A stretch of DNA of 64,000 nt, from the NCBI GenBank assembly GCA_016124495.1, contig WGNP01000002.1, positions 62,001-126,000 of the forward strand. Direction: 5' to 3'. The position numbers were made by a program, and so were the translations under genes. Below the pieces are notes generated by a model. That model did not search any database, was not told where the DNA came from, and saw only the letters and a program-made list of their open reading frames with translations. Within the stretch, counting starts at the first letter, position 1, and each line of letters opens with the position of its first letter. Below, piece after piece: positions 16,210 through 24,479 of the stretch. Source of the stretch: Hyphomonas sp. Its GTDB lineage: Bacteria; Pseudomonadota; Alphaproteobacteria; Caulobacterales; Hyphomonadaceae.

Positions 16210-16443
16210 AGTGCCTTCGGATGCCCGCTCCCTCGTCGCGACCTTTGCCTTTCTGCGACCTTTGCCTTTCCGTATATCGGGAAGGCAAATGCCGAATGGT
16301 ACTCCACCGGGGCTCCACCAGATTTCGAAACGGAACGAAACACAATGAAACGCCTACGGACGGTTTACCTGAAAATACTATATTATACTGTGTGTTAAGC
16401 CGTCTACTCGAAACTGGCCGAAACGCCAAAAAACAGCCCAGCG

Positions 16444-16493
16444 TTGCCCTCCGAAGGCAAAGGTCAGAGGTTCGAATCCTCTTGGGTGCGCCA
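16444..16493 (+). other. 3' fragment of tRNA-Arg(CCG): attachment-site (att) scar
   Basis: The 50 bases fold as the 3' half of a tRNA: anticodon stem TTGCC/GGCAA with loop CTCCGAA (anticodon CCG), variable loop AGGTC, T-arm AGAGG-TTCGAAT-CCTCT, acceptor TGGGTGC, discriminator G and encoded CCA. Upstream there is no D-arm or matching 5' acceptor GCACCCA, so it is not a working tRNA. This is the expected duplicate left when an integrase uses the 3' end of tRNA-Arg. The intact gene should lie at the left end of the element, outside the window. Confidence 0.85.
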
Positions 16494-16894
16494 TTAAAAT
16501 CAGGGACTTACGAGAAGCGCTCGTTTTTCCAAAAAGTACGTGGAAGCACGGTGGAAGCACAGGCCTCGAAAGCAAACTTCTGCGTCTTCTAATGCTTTGC
16601 CGATCACCCATTCTGAAACTTGCTCCGCCCTTGAGCGCAAGGGCAAGGCTGCCGGTTATCCCAGTGAAGTCTGCGGACTTCAACGCCAGCTTCGAAGAGC
16701 CTTGTCAGACCGATCTACATTCGATCGCCGTCCGCTCAGCGGCAGCAATCTTGCGGAAACCAGACGGAATCCAGATTTGCGTATCAGGCAATTCATCGCC
16801 GGTTCCAGCCATAGGCGCCTATTGGCGAACGCCCGCGACCTCGACCCCGCCGTTTCCGCACGCGAACAGTCACTTGATCAATCCTGGGGCGCGC
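16494..16894. other. Gene-poor stretch between att scar and toxin-antitoxin pair
   Basis: Overlapping open frames exist on both strands but none shows family similarity or a ribosome site. The stretch lies just outside the integrated element and probably contains decayed sequence. The last part leads into a TIR-like remnant. Confidence 0.4.
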
Positions 16895-16966
16895 GTGACC
16901 GAGATCTTGCTTTCCTTCAACCGCGAGGATCAGGTCGCCGGGAGTGTGGCGCCTGTAAAAAATTGA
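16895..16966 (+). pseudogene. Remnant of the start of a TIR-like signalling/defence gene (copy 1)
   Basis: GTG 16895 opens VTEILLSFNREDQVAG, then the frame leaves similarity and stops at 16966. The segment resembles the first beta strand and loop of TIR-domain proteins, which typically start MTDIFLSYNREDQ in Alphaproteobacteria. A second similar fragment lies at 17661, so this is read as a decayed copy. The assignment rests on about 13 residues. Confidence 0.4.
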
Positions 16967-16989
16967 CATTTTTGCTTTTGTGGCATAAA
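16963..16989 (+). promoter_or_regulatory. Promoter of the AbrB/VapC pair
   Basis: A perfect TTGACA at 16963-16968 is followed by CATAAA at 16984-16989 after 15 bases, or TAAACG at 16986 after 17. It lies about 32-58 bases before the antitoxin ATG in a locally AT-rich patch. Confidence 0.5.
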
Positions 16990-17020
16990 CGCACACCGTG
17001 TCATTGAGAGGGCGCGCGCT

Positions 17021-17275
17021 ATGGCGGAGCAGATCGAAGTTCGCATCATGCCGAACGGCCGCATGGTTCTGCCCAAGGCCGCGCGGGCGGCGTTGGGTCT
17101 TTCGGGCGCCGGCGTGATCGCGGTTTCCGTTGAGGGCGATGAGGTGAAGCTCACCTCTATGGCCGCGAGCATCAAGAAGGCGCAGGCGCTTTATCAGGCG
17201 CATGTCAAAGACGACCAATCGAGCGAAGACTTCCTTGAGGCCCGCAAGGCCGAAGCTGCGCGCGAGCCGGTCTAA
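17021..17275 (+). CDS. AbrB/MazE-type antitoxin (SpoVT-AbrB swapped-hairpin domain)
   Basis: An 84-aa protein. Residues 4-47 form the swapped-hairpin DNA-binding domain (VRIMPNGRMVLPKAARAALGL, then AVSVEGDEVKLTSM). The C-terminal part is helical and charged and would wrap the toxin. The PIN toxin GTG starts two bases after its stop, so the pair is co-translated. Such antitoxins repress their own promoter. Confidence 0.87.
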   Translation: MAEQIEVRIMPNGRMVLPKAARAALGLSGAGVIAVSVEGDEVKLTSMAASIKKAQALYQAHVKDDQSSEDFLEARKAEAAREPV

Positions 17276-17277
17276 GC

Positions 17278-17664
17278 GTGGCGCGCGCTGTTCTGGATGC
17301 TTCGGCCGTGATTGCGCTCCTGCGCAATGAGCCGGGCGCTGAATTGATCGCGTCTTATGTTGGCGATGCGCTGATATCGACCGTGACTTTGCAGGAAGTG
17401 GTCAAAGCGCTTCTGGTGCGTGGCTTCACGCTGGAGCTGGCCCGAGCCATGATCGAGGCGCTGCATCTGGAACCGCGCGCCCACACCGTCGAAGACGCCT
17501 ATGCGGCGGCGGCGCTTTATCAGGCGACGAAGGCCCAAGGCCGCGGCTTGGGCGACCGCACCTGCATGGCGCTGGCGATCGCGGCGGGCTTGCCGGCGAT
17601 CACGACTGACCGGCAATGGAGCGCGCTGGCAATTCCTGGCCTTGATGTCATCCAGGCTCGATGA
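17278..17664 (+). CDS. vapC: PIN-domain toxin, VapC family
   Basis: A 128-aa PIN ribonuclease. The acidic active-site residues are Asp7 (VLDASAVIALL), Glu40 (TLQEVVKAL), Asp93 (GLGDRTCMALA) and Asp111 (TTDRQW), all at expected spacing. VapC toxins cut tRNA or rRNA when the antitoxin is lost. It starts at GTG 17278, two bases after the antitoxin. Its TGA overlaps the ATG of the downstream TIR-like fragment. Confidence 0.9.
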   Translation: MARAVLDASAVIALLRNEPGAELIASYVGDALISTVTLQEVVKALLVRGFTLELARAMIEALHLEPRAHTVEDAYAAAALYQATKAQGRGLGDRTCMALAIAAGLPAITTDRQWSALAIPGLDVIQAR

Positions 17665-17720
17665 CCGACATCTTCCTCTCCTGCAACCGCGAGGATCAGG
17701 CGCGGGCGACCGGCTGTTAA
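17661..17720 (+). pseudogene. Remnant of the start of a TIR-like gene (copy 2)
   Basis: ATG 17661 overlaps the VapC stop (ATGA) and opens MTDIFLSCNREDQARATGC before TAA at 17718. This resembles the N-terminal strand of TIR-domain proteins and is about 85 percent identical by eye to the DNA at 16895-16938. The downstream part of the gene is gone. The function of the intact ancestor is inferred only from this short motif. Confidence 0.45.
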
Positions 17721-17772
17721 GGGCCAGTCTCAGTTTACCCAACCGTGTGCGAACTATGCGACCGCGTCCAAA

Positions 17773-18885
17773 CTAGAGTTGGTTTGCCGGTTCGACAAAG
17801 GAAGCGCCCAGAGCTTTGGCGACGGCTCCGTTCGTAATGTGCCCGCGGCATACGTTGAGACCATTGGCCAGATGGTGGTCCGCCTTCAAGGCTGCCTTCC
17901 ATCCGAGATTCGCAAGCCGGGCAACAAACGGAAGCGTGACGTTATTGAGGGCGTAAGCAGAAGTCCTCGCTACCGCTCCCGGCATGTTTGCCACGCAATA
18001 GTGCACGATCCCCTCCTCCACAAATGTTGGCGCGTCATGCGTTGTCGGTCGACTGGTTTCGAAGCAACCGCCCTGGTCAATCGCCACGTCCACAAGAACC
18101 GAACCGGCTTTCATCGAACGCAGGTCGGAACGCGACACCAGCTTCGGCGCGGCAGCGCCAGGGATCAGAACCGCACCGATCACAAGATCCGATGACTCCA
18201 AAGCTTGCGCGATTGCCGTTGCGCTGGCGAAACACGTCTTGGCCAGACTGCCAAAGTGCAGATTGAGCCGCTCGAGAACATCAACGTTCCTGTCAAAGAT
18301 CGTCACGTCAGCGCCCAGCCCTACCGCCATCTGAGCTGCGTTCAATCCGACGACGCCGCCGCCGATGATTGTCACCCTGGCCGGAGGCACACCCGGGACG
18401 CCTCCGAGCAAAACTCCTCGCCCGCCATGAACCTTTTCAAGTGCGCTGGCGCCGGCCTGAATTGCAAGCCGGCCAGCCACCTGACTCATTGGTTTCAGGA
18501 GCGGTAAAGCTGAGGCATCGTCCGTCACAGTCTCATAGGCTATGCACACCGCGTTCGATGCAACGAGATCTTCCGCCTGCTGAGGATCTGGCGCGAGATG
18601 GAGGTAGGTAAATAGAATTTGGTCCGGCCTGAGCCGGGCTCGCTCCTCCTTCTGAGGCTCTTTCACCTTGACGATCATTTCCGCCGAAGAAAAAACCTCG
18701 CCCGCCGTGCCAAGCACCTCAGCGCCGGCAGATACATACTGTTCGTTGCTTGCCCCAATTCCAAGGCCAGCACCTGTTTCAACAAGAACCCTGTGACCCG
18801 ATTTGGAAAGTTCCGCCGCACTTTCAGGCGTCAGGCCTACGCGGTACTCATGGCTTTTGATTTCCTTGACTGTACCGATGATCAT
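17773..18885 (-). CDS. ald: Alanine dehydrogenase
   Basis: A 370-aa NAD-dependent enzyme catalysing L-alanine + NAD+ to pyruvate + NH4+ + NADH. The start MIIGTVKEIKSHEYRVGLTP is diagnostic. Substrate residues Arg15, Lys75 (IVKVKEP) and His96 (YLHLAPD) are present, as is the NAD motif VTIIGGGVVGLNAAQMAVGLG. Its ATG overlaps the RidA stop by one base (TGATG). In this cluster it would recycle alanine made by the neighbouring aminotransferase. Confidence 0.95.
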   Translation of the reverse strand: MIIGTVKEIKSHEYRVGLTPESAAELSKSGHRVLVETGAGLGIGASNEQYVSAGAEVLGTAGEVFSSAEMIVKVKEPQKEERARLRPDQILFTYLHLAPDPQQAEDLVASNAVCIAYETVTDDASALPLLKPMSQVAGRLAIQAGASALEKVHGGRGVLLGGVPGVPPARVTIIGGGVVGLNAAQMAVGLGADVTIFDRNVDVLERLNLHFGSLAKTCFASATAIAQALESSDLVIGAVLIPGAAAPKLVSRSDLRSMKAGSVLVDVAIDQGGCFETSRPTTHDAPTFVEEGIVHYCVANMPGAVARTSAYALNNVTLPFVARLANLGWKAALKADHHLANGLNVCRGHITNGAVAKALGASFVEPANQL

Positions 18886-19286
18886 CAGGCAGCACCTTCC
18901 GGCGAAGCGGGAAGCACTGCCACGCAGTCGACCTCAACCGAAATGCCCGCCAGCAGACTGCAGATTATAGTCGTGCGTGCGGGATATGGCTCTCGGACAT
19001 ACTCACTGTAGATCCGGTTGAATTCGCCGAAGTCTGACGTGCGGGCCAGGTAGACACCCACGCGCACGACATGCTCCCAGCCGGCGCCGGCACCGCTCAG
19101 GACCCGGCCGACATTGTCCATTGTCAGCCGCACCTCCTTTTCAAAATCACCGAGGCGAAAGGTCTTCGATACGGGATCCTGAGGACCCTGCCCCGACACG
19201 TAAAGTACACGGCCCTCAGCCAGAATGCCGTGCGAAAAGGGTCCAATGACTTCGGGCGCGCCCACTGGATCTATTTTCTTTCGCAT
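18885..19286 (-). CDS. RidA family enamine/imine deaminase
   Basis: A 133-aa RidA (YjgF/YER057c) protein from ATG 19286, chosen because GAGGAAA lies 6-8 bases upstream. It has the family start APEVIGPFSHGI, VLYVSGQGPQDP, and the C-terminal Arg motif YPARTTIICSLLAGISVEVDC (split here as PARTTI and VEVDC). The conserved catalytic Arg is in YPART. RidA proteins hydrolyse reactive enamine/imine products of PLP or amine-oxidising enzymes, fitting the adjacent aminotransferase. Confidence 0.9.
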   Translation of the reverse strand: MRKKIDPVGAPEVIGPFSHGILAEGRVLYVSGQGPQDPVSKTFRLGDFEKEVRLTMDNVGRVLSGAGAGWEHVVRVGVYLARTSDFGEFNRIYSEYVREPYPARTTIICSLLAGISVEVDCVAVLPASPEGAA

Positions 19287-19381
19287 CGGATTTTCCTCGT
19301 GTTTTACGTTTGAGCAACTTGTTTCCATTTTTGAAATCCCCTACATTTTGATCTCGGGAATGACAAGAGGAAACGGCACTG

Positions 19382-20800
19382 ATGACCACGTCCGAGCAAA
19401 CGCCGAGCATGCTGGAGCTGATGGATCGCCGGTCAGTGCTTCACCCGTTCACGCATGTCAGCGACTATGCTGCCGGCCAGACACCCGCGCCCTTCATCGT
19501 TAGGTCGGGCTCAGGCATTCGTGTACGCGACGCCGCTGGGCGAGAACTGATCGACGGCTTCTCAGGTCTTTACTGCGTCAATGTCGGATACGGACAGGAG
19601 CGCATCGTCTCCGCCATGACCGAGCAAGCCCGCCAGATGCCCTTTTTCCATGTATTCGCCGGCGCGACGCACGAGCCCGCCATCGAGCTTGCGGAAAAGC
19701 TCCTGCAGATCAGCGGCCCTTCAATGAAGCGTGTCTTCTTTGGCCTGTCCGGCTCTGATGCCAACGAAACACAGGTCAAACTGGTCTGGTACACGAACAA
19801 TGTGCGGGGATTTCCAAAGAAGAAGAAGATCATCGCTCGGCGGCGGGGATATCACGGCGCAACGATCATGACCGGCAGCCTCACAGGTCTGCCGGCCTAT
19901 CATCAGGGATTCGATCTCGTGACCGACGTTGTCCGTCATACGACCGCACCCGATGGGTTCTGGTCGGGCGGTCTGGGTCCCGAAGCTTTCGCTCGCAAAT
20001 GCGCTGACGATCTGGAAAAACTGATCCTGCTCGAGGGACCCGAGACGGTTGGCGGCTTCATTGCAGAACCCATGATCGGCGCCGGCGGGGCCGTCCCGCC
20101 ACCGGCCGGATACTGGGCCGCGATGCAGGAGGTGCTCAAGCGATATGACATCCTGCTGATGATCGACGAAGTCGTGACCGGCTTTGGCCGTGTGGGATAC
20201 ATGCTCGGGTCAGAACGCTGGGGTATCCAGCCGGATCTGGTGACGCTCGCCAAAGGCCTGACCAGCGGGTACGCCCCCCTCTCGGCCGTCCTTGTCGGCG
20301 AAAAAGTCTGGGACGCTTTGCAGCTTGGCGCCGCCAAGCACGGTATGTTCGGGCATGGCTTCACGTATACCGCTCACCCGCTCGGCGCAGCTGCTGCTTC
20401 AGCCAATATCGAGATCATCGAAAGCGATAACCTCTGCGAAAATGCGCGCACCGTCGGCGAGGCGCTCCTCGCCAGTCTGAAACGGCGATTTGAGGGCGAA
20501 CCACTTGTCGGTGACGTCAGGGGCGAAGGCCTGTTCTGCGCGGTCGAGTTCATAGCCGAGGGCACGCCGCAGCGGCACTTGCCGAGTTCACTGAAGTTTG
20601 CCGCAAGAGTGTCGGCCCTCGCGCGTGACCAGCAACTCCTCCTTTCACGGACGATGCCATTCGGAGACATCATCGGCCTTGCGCCGCCGCTGACTTTGTC
20701 AAAGGCAGACGCCGAGGAGATTGTCGATCGCCTCTACAAGGCATACCGGACGGCTCTGGACGAACTCACTCCTGCCCAGCGTTCAGGAGAAATCGCATGA
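19382..20800 (+). CDS. Class III aminotransferase (omega-transaminase type)
   Basis: A 472-aa PLP enzyme. Landmarks are HPFTHVSDYA near the N-terminus, DGFSGLYCVNVGYG, the Asp of LLMIDEVVTGFGR and PLP lysine Lys291 in TLAKGLTSGYAPLSAV. The length and the start resemble omega-amino acid:pyruvate aminotransferases, which move an amine to pyruvate to make alanine. The divergent alanine dehydrogenase would regenerate pyruvate. Its stop overlaps the PhzF start (ATGA at 20797). Confidence 0.92.
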   Translation: MTTSEQTPSMLELMDRRSVLHPFTHVSDYAAGQTPAPFIVRSGSGIRVRDAAGRELIDGFSGLYCVNVGYGQERIVSAMTEQARQMPFFHVFAGATHEPAIELAEKLLQISGPSMKRVFFGLSGSDANETQVKLVWYTNNVRGFPKKKKIIARRRGYHGATIMTGSLTGLPAYHQGFDLVTDVVRHTTAPDGFWSGGLGPEAFARKCADDLEKLILLEGPETVGGFIAEPMIGAGGAVPPPAGYWAAMQEVLKRYDILLMIDEVVTGFGRVGYMLGSERWGIQPDLVTLAKGLTSGYAPLSAVLVGEKVWDALQLGAAKHGMFGHGFTYTAHPLGAAAASANIEIIESDNLCENARTVGEALLASLKRRFEGEPLVGDVRGEGLFCAVEFIAEGTPQRHLPSSLKFAARVSALARDQQLLLSRTMPFGDIIGLAPPLTLSKADAEEIVDRLYKAYRTALDELTPAQRSGEIA

Positions 20801-21666
20801 AAGACTATCGGTTCGTGACCCTGGACGTCTTTGCAAAGTCACGCTTCGGCGGAAATCCTCTAGCCGTATTCCCGAACGCAGACGGGCTCTGCACAGAGGA
20901 CATGTTGAACCTCGCTCGCGAGTTCAACATGAGCGAAGTGGCGTTCGTGCAGTCGCCGCAAAACCCCGAGAATACTGCGCACGTGCGCATCTTTACCCCA
21001 GGCATGGAACTCGAATTCGCAGGCCACCCGAATGTCGGCACCGCCTGGCTGCTTGCAAGCGAAGGCCGCGACAACAACGGACTTTTGCGGTTCGAACAAG
21101 GCAGCGGAATTGTGGAGGTCGAGGCTCAACGCGTCGGTGGACGCGTATCCGCCTGCAAGGTTGCCGCGCCTCTGCCCCTCACCCGTCTGCAAACTCCCTG
21201 CAAGGAGGCCATTGCGTCGTGTGCCGGCCTTGCACCGGACGAGATTGGTCCAGCAGCCCTGGTCTCCGTGGGCCTGTCGACCATCTGTGTCGCCGTAAGC
21301 GACACGGTGCTCTCAAAGGCTGTCTGCAAGCCAGACGCCTTTCGCAAGCTCGGCGAGGCGCGGCCAGACCTCGCAAAGATCTGCCTGCTCTATCTCTACG
21401 CGCCTTTTGAAGGCGGCGTCCGCGCAAGGATGTTCGCACCGTCCTCCGGAACGATCGAAGACCCTGCCACAGGCAGTGCGGCCGGCGCGCTGACGGCGCA
21501 TCTGCTGAGTGAAACGGGCGACGACAGCCTGTCGCTGGATATCATCCAGGGCGTCGAGATGGGACGCACCAGCCACATGCATTGTGAAGCCCGCTACGTT
21601 GACGGCGCGGTTCGCGCCTGGATCAGCGGCAGCTGCATTCCCGTGATGGAGGGCAAACTGCTCTGA
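20797..21666 (+). CDS. PhzF family isomerase/epimerase
   Basis: A 289-aa protein with the PhzF pattern: FVTLDVFAKSRFGGNPLAVF, catalytic Glu47 in MSEVAFV, the FTPGMELEFAGHPNVGTAWL core and the C-terminal half motif IEDPATGSAAGAL. PhzF proteins catalyse isomerisation by proton shuttling. The substrate is unknown; in this setting an amino-acid-like intermediate is plausible. It is translationally coupled to the aminotransferase. Confidence 0.9.
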   Translation: MKDYRFVTLDVFAKSRFGGNPLAVFPNADGLCTEDMLNLAREFNMSEVAFVQSPQNPENTAHVRIFTPGMELEFAGHPNVGTAWLLASEGRDNNGLLRFEQGSGIVEVEAQRVGGRVSACKVAAPLPLTRLQTPCKEAIASCAGLAPDEIGPAALVSVGLSTICVAVSDTVLSKAVCKPDAFRKLGEARPDLAKICLLYLYAPFEGGVRARMFAPSSGTIEDPATGSAAGALTAHLLSETGDDSLSLDIIQGVEMGRTSHMHCEARYVDGAVRAWISGSCIPVMEGKLL

Positions 21667-21670
21667 AGGC

Positions 21671-22354
21671 CTACTGCGCCCGAATGACTTGCAGCTTGCG
21701 CCGGCCGAGCGCCTCTGCCGCTGCAGACCCGTTGCGCATTTCAGGCGCCCATTCACTCGTCGACATCACCGAGAGGATTTTGCAAGGGCCCGGCGCCGCC
21801 GCGACATAGCCATGCGCCATCCCCGAATCGAAATAGATTGAATCGCCGGTGTCGAGGAAGGTCGGCATGTAGAACTCCGTATGAAGCTCGATCGCGCCTT
21901 CCAGTACCAGAACGTACTCCTCGCCCGCATGGCGCAGCAGGTCGCCGTACTCCTCCCGCGAACGCGCCTTCACCTCAACGATGATCGGAACCAGCTGCTT
22001 GTTCAGCAGATCGGCTGCCGGATAGAGCTGGCGTGTGCTGGGCGTCTCAACGATCCTGCCCTCGCCCCGGCGTGTCACGCTGCGTCGTCCCAGAGGCGAG
22101 GCGTCGACCGGTGAGGCCTGCGCGGAGGATGCGACGGCGAACAGAACACCGATATCTATCCCCAGTCCGGTCGCTATCTTGACCATCTTTTCATAGGATA
22201 GAGACATTTTTCCGTTTTCCACCTTGGAAAGCGTGGAGACCGACAAACCGGTGAGCTCACTGACGTCAGAGAGTGTCCAGCCCTTGGAATTGCGGATGGT
22301 TCGCAGGGTTGAACCCGGACTTGAAGCGAGAAGAGTCGAGTCGAGATTTTCCAT
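21671..22354 (-). CDS. XRE family regulator with C-terminal cupin sensor domain
   Basis: A 227-aa protein from ATG 22354; a TTG 12 codons upstream is possible. The HTH is at about residues 16-70 (TLRTIRNSKGWTLSDVSELT, SVSTLSKVENGKMSLSYEKM). A cupin at about 130-205 includes HAGEEYVLVLEGAIELHTEF and DTGDSIYFDSGMAHGYVAA. Such regulators sense small metabolites and control adjacent catabolic genes. It is the last gene of the minus-strand run flavoprotein - dgcN - dgcA - regulator. It may be the counterpart of the DgcR regulator in D-glutamate loci, though that is inference. Confidence 0.88.
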   Translation of the reverse strand: MENLDSTLLASSPGSTLRTIRNSKGWTLSDVSELTGLSVSTLSKVENGKMSLSYEKMVKIATGLGIDIGVLFAVASSAQASPVDASPLGRRSVTRRGEGRIVETPSTRQLYPAADLLNKQLVPIIVEVKARSREEYGDLLRHAGEEYVLVLEGAIELHTEFYMPTFLDTGDSIYFDSGMAHGYVAAAPGPCKILSVMSTSEWAPEMRNGSAAAEALGRRKLQVIRAQ

Positions 22355-22429
22355 AAAAGAAACTCTAGCGCTATCCTCTCGCTGTGCCAATCGGCTCTGT
22401 TAGCGCATGGCTCTGGCGTCAGTGCGCGC

Positions 22430-23413
22430 TCACGCCCAGACATTCCTTCCGAAAAGCGCGGCCTGATCGCCCTGGTACGTGAGTCCCGGAACCCGGTCAG
22501 TTTCGAGCAGGAGGGGACCGTCGAGATCGACGTAGTCACACAGGCCCGCAATCAGGCTCGCGGGCGCCATACCCAGCGAGGTTCCGATCATGTTGGAGAC
22601 CATCAGGCGCAGCCCTCGGGCGCGCGCCGCATTCGCAAGGGCGAGGGCTTCGGTCAGGCCGCCAGCCTTATCGAGCTTGATGCAGATCATCGAATAGCCG
22701 TCCGGAAGGCGCACGAGATCCTCCCGCGTCGAGCAGGACTCGTCAGCACAAAGGGGAATCGGAGAATCGGACTTCGTCATTTCGCTGTCTTCGCCAGCGG
22801 CCAGCGGCTGCTCGATCATCTCGACGCCGATCGCCGCCAACTCGCGGGAAAACAGGCGAAGCTCGCTCAACGTCCACCCTCCGTTGATGTCGGCAATCAG
22901 TCTTGCGTCCGGCCGGGCCGCCTTCACCGCTGATGCGCACGCCGCCGGCTCACTGGCATCAAGCTTGAGCTTAAGGATGCCAAACTCGCGGGCAAGGCCG
23001 GCCTGGTCGGCCATCTTCTCTGGCGTGTTGAGCGAAAGGGTCTTTACCGTCTGGAACCTGGTCGGCCGCACGCCGGCGATACGTGCTGCACGGACGCCCT
23101 TGATGTCTGCCTCGAGCGCCCAGAGCGCGCAGTCGATTGCATTCCTGGCGCCTCCAGCCGGCAAGAGGCGCTGCAACTCGTCCCGGCTGAGGCCCGCCTC
23201 AAGCAAGGAGCGAACCCGCTCGATATCATCCAGCAGCGACTGCAGTGTTTCGCCTTTGTATTCGACGCCGGAGGCTTCTCCTCGTCCCACGCATCTCCCC
23301 TCGCGAAGTTCCACGACGACGAAGTCAGAAAACAGATAGGCCTGGTGACTCGTGACAAAAGGCTCGGCAAGCCGCCAGCGCTCGGACGAGACCGAAACGG
23401 CGCGCTTCACCAT
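22430..23413 (-). CDS. dgcA: N-acetyl-D-glutamate racemase DgcA (enolase superfamily, dipeptide-epimerase type)
   Basis: A 327-aa muconate-lactonizing-type enolase-superfamily enzyme. The KxK acid/base pair is Lys148/Lys150 (ILKLKLD); metal ligands are Asp175 (IADINGG), Glu201 (IEQPL) and Asp224 (CADES); Lys246 (ICIKLDKAGG) is the opposite catalytic base. The spacing is that of L-Ala-D/L-Glu epimerases. It overlaps a DUF1611 gene by 7 bases, the arrangement of dgcN-dgcA loci, where DgcA racemises N-acetyl-D-glutamate to the L form. A dipeptide epimerase role is the main alternative. Confidence 0.88.
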   Translation of the reverse strand: MVKRAVSVSSERWRLAEPFVTSHQAYLFSDFVVVELREGRCVGRGEASGVEYKGETLQSLLDDIERVRSLLEAGLSRDELQRLLPAGGARNAIDCALWALEADIKGVRAARIAGVRPTRFQTVKTLSLNTPEKMADQAGLAREFGILKLKLDASEPAACASAVKAARPDARLIADINGGWTLSELRLFSRELAAIGVEMIEQPLAAGEDSEMTKSDSPIPLCADESCSTREDLVRLPDGYSMICIKLDKAGGLTEALALANAARARGLRLMVSNMIGTSLGMAPASLIAGLCDYVDLDGPLLLETDRVPGLTYQGDQAALFGRNVWA

Positions 23414-24426
23414 TTGAGGATATGGTCGATGATGGGATCCATCCCGGTCACCGAAGGATCAGCGCAGGGCAGCCCAAGCTCGTCCTCGATTTGTTGTCTC
23501 ATCCTTCGGCCGTCATCCGGCGCAAGATTGGACGTGTTGAGACTGATCCCGGCACACTGGATTTGCGGGTTCAGGAGGCGCCCATTGGCGACATGCAGGC
23601 TGATGCACTCGGCCAGCGTGGGCGTCGGGAAGTCTTCATATCCCAGGATCCGGTCGCGGGTTGCTTCATGGCACACGACAAATGCGTCAGGCTGACTGCC
23701 GTGAAGCAAACCCAGACTGACGGCGGCATAGGCCGGATGAAACAGGGACCCCTGCCCCTCGATCAAGTCCCAGTGGTCGCTCGCATTGTCCGGCGACAGG
23801 AGTTCGACGGCGCCCGCGAGGAAATCTGCGACGATCGCATCGATCACCAGACCTTGCCCGGAGATCAGTACACCCGTCTGACCGGTTGCACGAAAGGTCG
23901 CTTTCAGACCGCGCGCGCGCATGTCGCGCTCAAGCGCAAGGGTCGTAAACTTCTTGCCGACCGCGCAGTCCGTTCCAACAGTGAGAAGACGCTTTCCGGT
24001 CCGCCGCGAGCCTTTGGCAATCGGCGGCGAGAAGCCTTCCGGCAGACCACGAACATCGAAGAGCCGCACGCCCTTCTCTGCTGCACGCTTGACCAGATGC
24101 GGGCGGGCACCCAGCTTGTCGTGCAGGCCGGAAGCAACATTCAGACCGGCATCGATTGCTTCGCTCACCGCCTCTTCCCAGCGGGGCGGGAGTTTTCCGC
24201 CGAAGGACGCGCCGCCGATGACCATGGTCGCGGCTCCGGCCTGGCGGGCTGAAGCCGGATCAAGATCCGGAAGGCCCAGATCACATCCACCTTCCGGGAA
24301 ACGGTACTGGCCCATGCAGCGGTCGGGTCGCCATTCCATGATCCCGGCGCCGGTCTTGACGTCCAGCCGGTCGGCATTGTCGCCTACGAATATCAGGTAG
24401 GGCTGCGGAATATCGAGCAGGTGCAT
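23407..24426 (-). CDS. dgcN: D-glutamate N-acetyltransferase DgcN (DUF1611 family)
   Basis: A 339-aa DUF1611 protein with a Rossmann-like N-terminal part and a P-loop segment VGTDCAVGKKFT at residues 150-161, followed by a conserved IEGQGSLFHPAYAAVSLGLL block. Family members paired with DgcA acetylate D-glutamate as the first step of a D-Glu catabolic route described in marine proteobacteria. The product then becomes N-acetyl-L-glutamate through DgcA. The gene overlaps dgcA, so joint expression is certain. An alternative is an acyl transfer to another D-amino acid. Confidence 0.87.
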   Translation of the reverse strand: MHLLDIPQPYLIFVGDNADRLDVKTGAGIMEWRPDRCMGQYRFPEGGCDLGLPDLDPASARQAGAATMVIGGASFGGKLPPRWEEAVSEAIDAGLNVASGLHDKLGARPHLVKRAAEKGVRLFDVRGLPEGFSPPIAKGSRRTGKRLLTVGTDCAVGKKFTTLALERDMRARGLKATFRATGQTGVLISGQGLVIDAIVADFLAGAVELLSPDNASDHWDLIEGQGSLFHPAYAAVSLGLLHGSQPDAFVVCHEATRDRILGYEDFPTPTLAECISLHVANGRLLNPQIQCAGISLNTSNLAPDDGRRMRQQIEDELGLPCADPSVTGMDPIIDHILKW

Positions 24427-24479
24427 CGGTGTGGTCTCACATGAAGTTTGGAATCAGGTCGAAGGCGTTCTGACGGCAG

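Noticed and set aside
16444-16493. Functional tRNA-Arg
   Set aside because: The 5' acceptor, D-arm and first half of the molecule are absent upstream, so it is a fragment only.
17721-17772. Insertion-sequence end between VapC and ald
   Set aside because: No terminal inverted repeat partner or transposase was found in the window.
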